The notes beneath the pieces were generated by a model that worked only from the letters and a program-made list of their open reading frames with translations, made no database searches and had not been told where the DNA came from. Shown piece by piece: positions 20,101 through 26,806 of a stretch of DNA of 26,806 bases. A program made the translations under genes and the position numbers. The first letter of the stretch is position 1. Every line of letters begins with the position of its first letter. This DNA is from Beverwykella pulmonaria (lineage: Eukaryota > Ascomycota > Dothideomycetes > Pleosporales > Melanommataceae): the NCBI GenBank assembly GCA_001599595.1, contig BCHH01000026.1, forward strand, positions 13,449 through 40,254. Direction: 5' to 3'.

Positions 20101-21199
20101 CAGGGCAAAAATACCAATGATGACGGCGAGCACCGTCGTCACTATACTCCCTGAAGACACCTCTCCCTTCATCGTGTAGATGGATCCCGCCCAAAAAGCG
20201 ATGGCGTAGATGAGGCATGGTAGCGTGTTCATGGTTGCGATCAACCCGGACGAGATATTCTGGCCTTTGTGCTCCTCCAACGCAGCTTCTGTCAGTGCAG
20301 CAGAGTAACGACGGTATATGAGGGGCTGCATTCCGAAGGTCAAGACCTGGCGGATGGCACCAAAGGCCTCCCCTACCATGCCACTGGCGTGGCTGAACAG
20401 TGTGCGAGATGCCTTCTGATATCGAACCGCCCGTTCGCCGCATAGGTATGCCAGGACAAGCATGAACACAAAGAAAGGTGTGAGGATCAGAGCCGTTTTC
20501 CAGTACATGACGAACATGACGACAAAGGCACCACAAAAGGTAGCGATGGCAGTAAGCAGGATGGCCAACTTGCTGGTAATGGCCTCTTGCAGGATACCCA
20601 TATCGGACATGATGCGATTGGAGACCTCGCCGGGGTCGAGAATGTCGAAGAAGGCCATGTTTTGACGCAGGACAGCAGATAGATAGGTGGTCCTCAACGC
20701 TCGGGTGATGCGCTCACCGCTCCAGAAGAAACCGACGGTGGCCAGGAAGCTGAAGACGAAGAGCCCAATTGCGAGGTAGACATAGTAGACGGCGAAGATG
20801 GCGACTTTGCTCCGTAGCTGGGCTTCGCTCACCGAGCCCTTGTTAAAATCCTCGAAGACGCCCACGAACAGGCCATAGATGACCTTTGTATCGCGCACCA
20901 AGGTTAGCAAGCAGACAAAGACGGGCGTTATGTTCAGGACGAGAATTCGGGCAACGTACCGGGACCAACGGGTTCACCGCGCCTGCGACGACGGCACATA
21001 TGGCGGCAACGCCTAGCACAACTCTATCGGTCGTGTTCGCATACTGCTGAATGGTAGGCTTGGCGCCGCTTTCACCCTCGAGACGGGGGAGCCCATGCAG
21101 CTGCCGGTCGAGAATGGCTCGTTCGTCACCTCGCACCGCCACGACGCCTTCTCGCTCTGGCGCTGGCGCTGGCGCTGGAGCGGGCGACGGTGTTGTCAT
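17168..21199 (-). CDS. Full-length ABC-B (MDR/P-glycoprotein-type) exporter
   Basis: Four exons (20960-21199, 18968-20883, 17580-18908, 17168-17516) join in frame across introns of 76, 59 and 63 bp, each with GT..AG ends, to give 1277 residues, the normal size for a TMD-NBD-TMD-NBD exporter. NBD1 has Walker A GPSGGGKS (423-430), signature FSGGQ (530-534) and Walker B ILLFDE (550-555). NBD2 has GQSGSGKS (1070-1077), LSGGQ (1176-1180) and ILLLDE (1196-1201). Each membrane half shows about six hydrophobic segments; the N-terminus carries a Pro-Ala repeat from a GGCGCT hexamer. It should sit in the plasma membrane and expel a hydrophobic or amphipathic compound. It is divergent from the PLP gene and lies upstream of the ATP-grasp gene on the same strand, which suggests export or self-protection for the pathway product. 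No break is seen. Confidence 0.95.
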
Positions 21200-21988
21200 A
21201 TCGTATCCAACTGGGTGCAACAGGAGGTGATGCTGCTGTAATTTCCAGGAGAAAGAACGTTGGAGATGTCGTTTCTCGGTTTCGGCCTGTTGTGGGTGAA
21301 AGGCGGCGAAGTGTTTGAGGCACAGTGTTTGCAGGCGGGCAGATATCAGGTTCCACTTAAGCCAAGCAAGGGGAATTAATGATATTACACGGGCCCTAAC
21401 CCTATTCAGACGCTGCATTCCCTTTTTGACTAATGGTTTACAAATTTACCGACGGCCCACTTATCTCCACCTCTTATTTCCACGAACCATGCAATTTCGG
21501 CACGGGACGGGTGCGTCCGCTAGTGCTGTGGGCCACTATTAAGAAAGAAAATAATGACGTAATATGGGATTCGTGATTTGGATGATTGATTGATTGACCT
21601 TTAGCGTAGGATTCAACTAGTCGAGTCTAGTCTGCTAGCGTGCACCGTACATATAGCACGCCCCAGTATCCATCCCCACTCTCGACTCCGCTTCAAGTAG
21701 CAGTCATTTCCCAGGGTTTGAATCCTACGCCAACGATCAGCATAAGGTGTAAGCAAGCTTGAGTCCAAACCCTGGGAAGCCGAAACAAGAAGGTCGCAAT
21801 TGTGCAAAATTCCCGGCGGCCCCACGCCAAGGTGGCCGAGCTGACGAACGGGTCGAGGAAAGGATCGCCAGCCATGTCGCTATGCCGACTACGGTACTGT
21901 AAGGCTTGCTTTTCACAAACTGTATTTTAAGGTAGCTCAGCAGCCCAGGTCCAAGGGCATGTGAGTGTACTCACAATTCGAACAAGCC
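21200..21988. promoter_or_regulatory. Divergent promoter region of the ABC and PLP genes
   Basis: 789 bp separate the two start codons, and no gene is recognised between them. It carries a GATTGATTGATTGA run (about 21581-21596) and two nested inverted repeats described separately. Shared control of exporter and PLP enzyme is a reasonable inference from the arrangement. Confidence 0.55.
21604..21778. repeat. Two overlapping 13-bp perfect inverted repeats
   Basis: GCGTAGGATTCAA (21604-21616) is mirrored by TTGAATCCTACGC (21718-21730). TTCCCAGGGTTTG (21708-21720) is mirrored by CAAACCCTGGGAA (21766-21778). The middle arms overlap by three bases, so the pairings are mutually exclusive as hairpins. 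They could be operator half-sites or leftovers of an inverted duplication. Confidence 0.8.
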
Positions 21989-23233
21989 ATGGCGCCGGCA
22001 GCATCTTCCGAGAACAAGCAGTATCAAGACGCCTTCGACGTGCACGAGGCGAGGAAGCACTTTCCCGGGTTAAACCACGATGCCGTTGCGTTCAACAATG
22101 CGCATGGATCCGTCGTCCTCCAGGAATGCATCGACGCCGTTGCGAATGAGATGGCTTCGTATCCTTTCGAGCTCGGAAGCGACGACCCTCGAGCGATAAA
22201 GCGGGAAGACACTTTGACGCAGCATCGAGCCGAGCTTGCGGCCTTCATGAACGCCGATGGGGACGAAATTGCGTTTGGCCAGACGACCACTTTGCTCCTA
22301 CGGACCCTGGGCCAGGCCCTCCGAGCCAAGATGGACAGTGACAGCGAAATGATTGTCTCGCTCTTGGAACACGAAGCAAGTGCGAACTCATGGCTCGCTT
22401 TGGCAGACAGTCTGGGTATCAAGATCAGGTGGTGGGCGCCGCCGCCGGGAGACGATCCGACTCTCTCTGTCGACACCCTGCGGCCCTTGCTCACGTCCAA
22501 CACGCGCATTGTCGTGTGCAACCACGTTTCCAACGTCGTAGGCACTATTCATCCCATCCGCCAGGTGGCCGACCTAGTTCACACAATTCCCGGGGCCATT
22601 CTGGTCGTCGACGGTGTCTCCTACGCGCCCCATCGTCCCATTGACGTCAAAGCGCTGGATGCCGACTTCTACAGCTTCAGCTGGTACAAGGTGTATGGCC
22701 CGCACATTGCGCAGCTGTACGGAAAGCGCGAGCTCCAGAAAAGCCTCGTGACGCACATCAGTCACTTCTTCCTTTCGGAGTGGCCTGGCTTCGACTGGCG
22801 GCTGCGCATCGGCATGAACACCTATGAGTTCGAACTAGGACTTGTGCCCATTCCGCGCTACATCAATTCCATTGGGTGGGATAAGATCATTGCACAAGAG
22901 GTCGTGCTGTTGGATATCTTCTTGGGCCACCTTCGCGAACGCCCGGACACGTATCGCATTTTCGGGGAGAAGACTTCGAATCCGGAGCGACGAGTCTCGC
23001 TGGTGACGTTCCAGGCCATCGGTAAGTCTTCGCGAGGCGTCATGAATCGCATGCATCAGACGACTCGGTTTCGCATCTACGCGGGCAACTGCTGGGCTCC
23101 GCGACCTACCCACGAGGTGTTGAAGCTCGATGCTGGCGGACTGATTCGGGTCAGTTTTGTGCACTACAATACTGTGGAGGAGGTGAAGGACTTTTGTGTG
23201 GCTTTGGACGAGGTTGTAGCTGCGGCTGGTTAG
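21989..23233 (+). CDS. PLP-dependent class V aminotransferase / cysteine desulfurase-like enzyme
   Basis: A single exon encodes 414 residues from the ATG at 21989 (context AAGCCATGG). It has the fold-type I landmarks of class V enzymes: H129 in LEHEASAN that stacks on the cofactor, D208 in ILVVDGVSYAPH that binds the pyridine nitrogen, and the Schiff-base lysine K234 in FSWYKVYGPH. The GNCWAPRP segment near 370 is typical of the cysteine desulfurase-like branch that also includes isopenicillin N epimerase-like and LolT-like proteins of specialised metabolism. I see no clear desulfurase active-site cysteine loop, so epimerisation, beta/gamma-elimination or replacement on an amino acid are as likely as sulfur transfer. 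It faces the ABC gene across a shared promoter region and closes the gene block on the right. Confidence 0.92.
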   Translation: MAPAASSENKQYQDAFDVHEARKHFPGLNHDAVAFNNAHGSVVLQECIDAVANEMASYPFELGSDDPRAIKREDTLTQHRAELAAFMNADGDEIAFGQTTTLLLRTLGQALRAKMDSDSEMIVSLLEHEASANSWLALADSLGIKIRWWAPPPGDDPTLSVDTLRPLLTSNTRIVVCNHVSNVVGTIHPIRQVADLVHTIPGAILVVDGVSYAPHRPIDVKALDADFYSFSWYKVYGPHIAQLYGKRELQKSLVTHISHFFLSEWPGFDWRLRIGMNTYEFELGLVPIPRYINSIGWDKIIAQEVVLLDIFLGHLRERPDTYRIFGEKTSNPERRVSLVTFQAIGKSSRGVMNRMHQTTRFRIYAGNCWAPRPTHEVLKLDAGGLIRVSFVHYNTVEEVKDFCVALDEVVAAAG

Positions 23234-23524
23234 ATAGTCCACTCCTTTATAGATGTATCGCAGCGCTTCATTCTCAGACATCTAAGCATGTCCATCCTCG
23301 TTCGTCCCCAATTTAACGTGAGGTCTTTGTGTTCCCTTCTCCCTTACTTCCCCAACTTGACGCCCGCAACCAGTTAACACCGCAGTCACGTGCCCGTACA
23401 GAACTGTGAGACAGGAGAACAACCAAGCCAACATCCACGTGGGTGCCGGTTATTTTTTTTTCCATTTGATTGCTCTCTCCAAAATCTACCTAGTATTCCT
23501 CCTTGTCAGACTTCGATTTTTTTA
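23234..23524. other. PLP gene 3' flank
   Basis: No coding signal; T- and C-rich runs around 23450-23470. It marks the right edge of the gene block. Confidence 0.4.
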
Positions 23525-23914
23525 CTACTCCTCCATGCAGTCCGGTGAGCGTATCTGCGAGTGCTGCGTACACCACGCTGTGCACCCGCGTCCCTCTTGT
23601 CGGCACTCGCACCATTCGTCACAGTCCTGCTCTAAACAATCACAGCCCAAGTCCCTAAGACTCGCTACTGCCTCGTCAAACTTTCGCAAGAAGGTCGCCT
23701 TCGGAACGCCGCCCTCTTCGATGGACTTGGCAAGCAATATAAGCTCTAGCCAGTGCGAGTCAGCGTCCAAGGCATCGTGACACGCGATTCGTGCGACAGT
23801 ACTCAATGCGGTTACGCTGGTTCGTGGACATTGCAGCGGGCCGGGGTGGCTTTCGGGGTGGGCCGAGATGGGGTGAAGGTGCTGTGGCGAGGAAGAACCA
23901 TACGCACGGACCAT
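23525..23914 (-). CDS. Hypothetical cysteine-rich ORF, possibly a gene fragment
   Basis: A 129-codon frame. Its second half (from about residue 55) reads like real protein, with an acidic-amphipathic segment followed by eight cysteines within about 40 residues (GCDCLEQDCDEWCECRQ and onward). No signal peptide is present and I recognise no family. The first half is low-complexity and Pro/Ser-rich. It may be the 3' exon of a degraded gene or part of the neighbouring retroelement; it lies between the PLP gene and an LTR-boundary repeat. Confidence 0.3.
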   Translation of the reverse strand: MVRAYGSSSPQHLHPISAHPESHPGPLQCPRTSVTALSTVARIACHDALDADSHWLELILLAKSIEEGGVPKATFLRKFDEAVASLRDLGCDCLEQDCDEWCECRQEGRGCTAWCTQHSQIRSPDCMEE

Positions 23915-24112
23915 GGGCAGAAATCTCTACGAATGGTTCGTGCGTTGCCGTCAAAACCGTTATCGACCTGCTAGAGAAGAGGTTACGCCCTAGATATTAT
24001 ACAGTCGTTAGCGAATGCGGCTTCACCCTTAGCTGCAACGCCGTTTCGCGCCGATCTGCCAGGAAAGGTGCTTAGCCCCACCTTCCATATGTAGTTAAGC
24101 GGTAATAGTTTA

Positions 24113-24197
24113 GCCTGTGCGGATCTCGCTCGCTTAATCCACACAGTCCCCCTTCTGAGTCATTGTTACCTACAGTGCAATCCACCGTAATACCAAC
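24113..24197 (-). repeat. Retroelement end: polypurine tract and LTR start (right copy)
   Basis: Inverted copy of 4512-4595, read on the minus strand as GTTGGTATTACGG.., AAGGGGGAC, then TGTGTGG. Similarity ends just after the LTR-like start. The element it came from would extend leftwards into 23.9-24.1 kb as LTR sequence, but no LTR end could be fixed. Confidence 0.6.
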
Positions 24198-24634
24198 AAT
24201 TACTATGCTATCACGATATAGAATGGTATAGAACAATTGCAAATGTTAGGCGGTTGACTCGTTCATGTTGTAAACTTTCAAAATTTCTAAAACATTAGTT
24301 TCTTCCCGTCCTGATGTTGGCTGCTCTAACAATCATGATCTTTAGAATACGTATTTAAATAGAAGATCGGAGGCCTTAGAGGTACAACATCCATGCAATT
24401 AAGGGAGCGTATTTTACGGCAGAGCAAAAAGGAACGCTTCTGAATTCGCGCCAATGTACCAGACCTCACATAATGCTCTCAAAGGGTATTTTGGAGAGGG
24501 CCCAAGCAAGACAACACAGTATTTGACTAGGTGCTCCTAATACCTGAGGAGGACAGCCTAGGTAAATGTCCGGCATCCGCTATACATTCTTATTTAATGT
24601 CGAATGTGCAAGAAGTGGAGTTCAAATTTTAGGT
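24198..24634. other. Intergenic, no gene recognised
   Basis: AT-rich with short frames only; probably internal debris of the retroelement whose end lies at 24113-24197. Confidence 0.4.
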
Positions 24635-24639
24635 ACCTG

Positions 24640-24772
24640 TGTAAGCTGGAGGGCGGAGGAAAAGGTGTCAAGATGTGTATTGTATGTGATGTATGTACAG
24701 CTGATATATATATATGACGGACTGATTAGTCAGTGGCATATCCACGTGACATTATGGTGTCCTCGGCTTACA
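24640..24772. mobile_element. 133-bp TG..CA element, copy 1, with ACCTG duplication
   Basis: It begins TGTAAGCTGGAGG and ends CCTCGGCTTACA, imperfect inverted ends of about 12 bp, and is flanked by the 5-bp direct repeat ACCTG (24635-24639, 24773-24777). Inside are a TATATATATA run and the near-palindrome ACTGATTAGTCAGT. The TG..CA ends and 5-bp duplication fit a solo LTR of a very small (TRIM/SMART-like) retroelement; a MITE with 5-bp duplication is the alternative. Confidence 0.88.
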
Positions 24773-24777
24773 ACCTG

Positions 24778-25198
24778 TTGTTTAGAGGCCATGGGAAGTT
24801 CGGGGAATGAAGACAAGGACGCATCGCGCAATAAATATGTAAGTAGGAGTTGAGAAGTGGAGGAACTGCATTGAAGTAGAACTACGGAGTAATGAGTAAC
24901 TTAAGTAGAAGACTGTTAAGTTCTCAAGGTAATCGAAGAGCTTCGGGTTAGGAAGATGACTACTAGAGGTCTAGCGGGTTGGTTCTCCGGGATGAGTAAG
25001 GTGACGAAGATCAACGGTGCGATACTAAGACAGTAAAGGGGTTGGCTTTCTGAAAAGAGTATACGATCAAGTAGTAACCAATGTATTGCTAACTATTGTT
25101 CGAAGGTTGAGCACGACCATCTTAAGGATGCGTCGCGCAGGGTCTATATACTAAGGGTGATCAGTGTGCTCAGTTGATGACTGTGCACTGATCGCACT
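24778..25198. other. Spacer between element copies 1 and 2
   Basis: No gene. Because the two copies have different target duplications, this spacer is ordinary flanking DNA and not the internal part of one two-LTR element. Confidence 0.6.
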
Positions 25199-25203
25199 GA
25201 TCA

Positions 25204-25337
25204 TGTAAGCTGGAGGATGGAGGAAAAAGGTGTCAAGATGTGTATTGTATGTGATGTATGTACAGCTGATATATATATATGACGGACTGATTAGTCAGTG
25301 GCATGTCCACGTGACATTATGGTATCCTCGGCTTACA
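25204..25337. mobile_element. 134-bp TG..CA element, copy 2, with GATCA duplication
   Basis: Near-identical to the copies at 24640 and 26205 apart from a few substitutions and indels. It is flanked by GATCA at 25199-25203 and 25338-25342. Same orientation as the other copies. It landed within a GATCA-rich stretch. Confidence 0.9.
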
Positions 25338-25457
25338 GATCAAGTTGCAGATGCTCAGTTGATCAGTTGTGCCAAGACTTACTGATCACTGATCAGTCAC
25401 GTGACCTGCGGGCATATTACTTCGTAAGTTTCCAGGCAAGCGGCATCTGACTTTACT

Positions 25458-25832
25458 GTGTTGTTGAATAGATGCTTCGAGCGTGGATACCATGTTGTGT
25501 TGAGCGATGTGGGTGGCGGGCTTGCCAATAATGGTGTAGTTGTCGTCTGGAAGCGCGATGACGGCCGGCGGTTTGACCATCGTCCACCCAAATTCGATGC
25601 CTTTATCGCCGAGGCATACATTGATGTTGAGGGAAGCTTTGCTGCCAGGATGCGACTTCTCGTCCAACATGTGGGGAAGCCCTTCCACTTAGGCCTTGGG
25701 AAGCAGTTATCAACGCCTAGCCAAGTATGCCGTGAGCTCGAAGATCGTGGAATTCTGGCTGCCATTAGAGAGCTACCTGGGGGCCTGAGACCAGATATCC
25801 TTGCCGCCAATCAACATGAGCCTTTCAACTAA
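25458..25832 (+). CDS. Hypothetical ORF, protein-like, unknown function
   Basis: A 124-codon frame containing YHVVLSDVGGGLANNGVVVVW, then RPPKFDAFIAEAYIDVEGSF, and a basic-hydrophobic tail. The alternating hydrophobic pattern looks like a folded domain, more so than the opposite-strand frame over the same bases, which is Ser/Pro-rich. No family recognised. It may be the last exon of an unidentified gene or a fragment carried by a transposon. Confidence 0.3.
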   Translation: MLLNRCFERGYHVVLSDVGGGLANNGVVVVWKRDDGRRFDHRPPKFDAFIAEAYIDVEGSFAARMRLLVQHVGKPFHLGLGKQLSTPSQVCRELEDRGILAAIRELPGGLRPDILAANQHEPFN

Positions 25833-26204
25833 CTTCGTCGTCTACCAAACATCGCGCGCGCGCAATCACTTTTTAAAAACACATGCCTATACAAAATGCT
25901 GCCAGCATTTCTCTTCACACTCATCCATGGACAAGTTTCTCATGTCCCTTCTCGTAACCCCCATTACCTTGTTTCTTTGTCATCAACGCCTCTTCGATAC
26001 GGTCTGACGTTGTATCACCACCGTTCCGCCTGTCGGCGGGACGGTAGCTGCAAACTTCGACTTCTCCCTCTCCTTCCGCACTTATCACAACGCTCCTGGA
26101 AGCCGCCAGGTCCAGGAATGGATTTGGTGGTGGAGCGACCACGGGGTCGCCTACGGCAGGCTTAGGAGCGGGAGATGATTAGGCGTGGAATCCGAAGAGC
26201 AAAG
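25833..26204. other. Intergenic, no gene recognised
   Basis: Includes a GCGCGCGCG run (about 25855-25861) and pyrimidine-rich sequence; no coding or repeat signal beyond that. Confidence 0.4.
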
Positions 26205-26335
26205 TGTAAGCTGGAGGGCGGAGGAAAAGGTGTCAAGATGTGTATTGTATGTGATGTATGTACAGCTGATATATATATGACGGACTGATTAGTCAGTGGC
26301 ATATCCACGTGACATTATGGTGTCCTCAGCTTCCA
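26205..26335. mobile_element. 131-bp TG..CA element, copy 3, damaged right end
   Basis: Same sequence as the other two copies, with a shorter TA run, but the right end reads CTTCCA where the others have CTTACA. The left flank CAAAG is not repeated on the right. The gypsy LTR starts only seven bases further on (26343), so the original right flank was probably changed by that insertion or by point mutation. Confidence 0.8.
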
Positions 26336-26342
26336 CACCCCC

Positions 26343-26669
26343 TGTGATGACGAGCACGGTCTTCACTATCGTGGATGCGCGCAGGCAAATGAAAGGATAA
26401 GTAGGCTCTATTTCAAGTACACTAAGATAGAGCGAGAAGAGGTTCTCAGGGAGAACAGTCCTATATACAGAAGGGTATGGTCCGGGCGCGGCCCGACCGA
26501 GCATGTCCTGACAGTGTGGCATGGTGGCTGATACACTTCACGCCGATGTGAAGCTGAGCGCGCGCCACCCCGTCGCATCTGATGCGGGGTCCCGCTCAGC
26601 TCCCGCCACCATTGTCTCAGACACGTGTTCATGTGATGTGTGGTCGAGCTGCTGAGCAGCACCGTCACA
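26343..26669 (-). mobile_element. Complete 3' LTR of a gypsy-type retrotransposon
   Basis: Read on the minus strand the LTR is 327 bp, begins TGTGACGGTGC and ends CATCACA, so it has the TG..CA termini with TGTGA/TCACA inverted ends. A TATA-like TCTGTATATAGGA lies in its second half. It is preceded on the minus strand by the polypurine tract and the polyprotein tail, so it is a 3' LTR. Bases 26343-26436 recur inverted at 1-94. Confidence 0.88.
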
Positions 26670-26681
26670 TTACCCCCCTCC
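26670..26681 (-). other. Polypurine tract (plus-strand primer) of the gypsy element
   Basis: GGAGGGGGGTAA on the minus strand directly abuts the TG start of the LTR, as expected for the priming site of second-strand synthesis. Confidence 0.85.
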
Positions 26682-26708
26682 AATGGAGGCTCGTCCCCGA
26701 GCCTTGAC

Positions 26709-26806
26709 TTACTTCCTCCTCCGTTCTGATCTCTGTGTTCGGGTTGTCCTTATCCCTAAGGCTGCCTTGTCATCCTCATCCGTTGCCTCCAGGTCCTCCT
26801 CCGCTT
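26709..26806 (-). CDS. Gypsy polyprotein C-terminus, partial
   Basis: Entering from the right edge on the minus strand, the last 31 codons read AEEDLEATDEDDKAAL.. and end ..RSERRRK before a TAA at 26709-26711. The acidic then basic tail, the stop 27 bp before the polypurine tract, and the adjoining LTR identify it as the end of the pol/integrase (possibly chromodomain-containing) polyprotein. The rest is outside the window. No break is visible in the part shown, so the element may be comparatively young. Confidence 0.75.
   Translation of the reverse strand, partial: AEEDLEATDEDDKAALGIRTTRTQRSERRRK

Noticed and set aside
19988..20536. Long antisense or shifted frames within the ABC gene, such as a 182-codon one
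   Set aside because: They overlap the ABC coding exon in another frame on the same strand and lack any domain.
24640..25337. One retroelement with two LTRs and a 430-bp interior
   Set aside because: The two copies carry different target duplications (ACCTG and GATCA), so they inserted separately.
25397..25810. 137-codon minus-strand frame
   Set aside because: Ser/Pro-rich with no domain pattern and antisense to a more protein-like plus-strand frame.

Overview
This window looks like nuclear DNA of a filamentous ascomycete (Pezizomycotina); I cannot name the species. The evidence is short spliceosomal introns of 54-76 bp with GT..AG ends and CTGAC- or CTAAC-like branch sites, protein families typical of fungal secondary metabolism, and flanks full of eroded retrotransposons and DNA transposons. 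No transcription factor, polyketide synthase, NRPS or terpene cyclase gene is visible.

Layout. Positions 1-5.5 kb are a repeat-rich flank: the end of a gypsy-type LTR (1-94), a 47-bp minisatellite, a copia reverse-transcriptase remnant (678-973), a TA-flanked MITE (3043-3157), a 13-bp minisatellite, a 667-bp inverted-repeat element and a broken hAT transposase (4941-5476). One intact gene sits there, a LOG-type phosphoribohydrolase with one intron (1492-2198, minus). Positions 6.1-23.2 kb are a compact gene block: a 2OG-Fe(II) oxygenase (minus), a DcpS-like HIT hydrolase (plus), an atypical cytochrome P450 (plus), an arylamine N-acetyltransferase-like enzyme (minus), an ATP-grasp ligase (minus), a full-length ABC-B exporter rebuilt from four exons (minus) and a fold-type I PLP enzyme of the class V/cysteine desulfurase-like family (plus). 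A 1127-bp hAT deletion derivative with a perfect 8-bp target duplication is inserted between the N-acetyltransferase and the ATP-grasp gene. From 23.3 kb to the end is a second repeat-rich flank: three copies of a 131-134 bp TG..CA element, and a gypsy 3' LTR with polypurine tract and polyprotein C-terminus running off the right edge.

How the genes may work together (inference). The block has the make-up of a biosynthetic cluster without a megasynthase. The ATP-grasp enzyme would form an amide or peptide bond between small amino-acid-like substrates. The PLP enzyme would supply or modify an amino-acid building block, the 2OG oxygenase and P450 would oxidise, the N-acetyltransferase would acylate, and the ABC protein would export the product. 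The DcpS-like gene may be an unrelated neighbour or a recruited nucleotide hydrolase. The ABC and PLP genes are divergent and share a 789-bp intergenic region with two nested 13-bp inverted repeats.

Two repeat families occur as inverted pairs, one on each side of the block (1-94 with 26343-26436; 4512-4595 with 24113-24197). The block is therefore bracketed by mirrored transposon ends.
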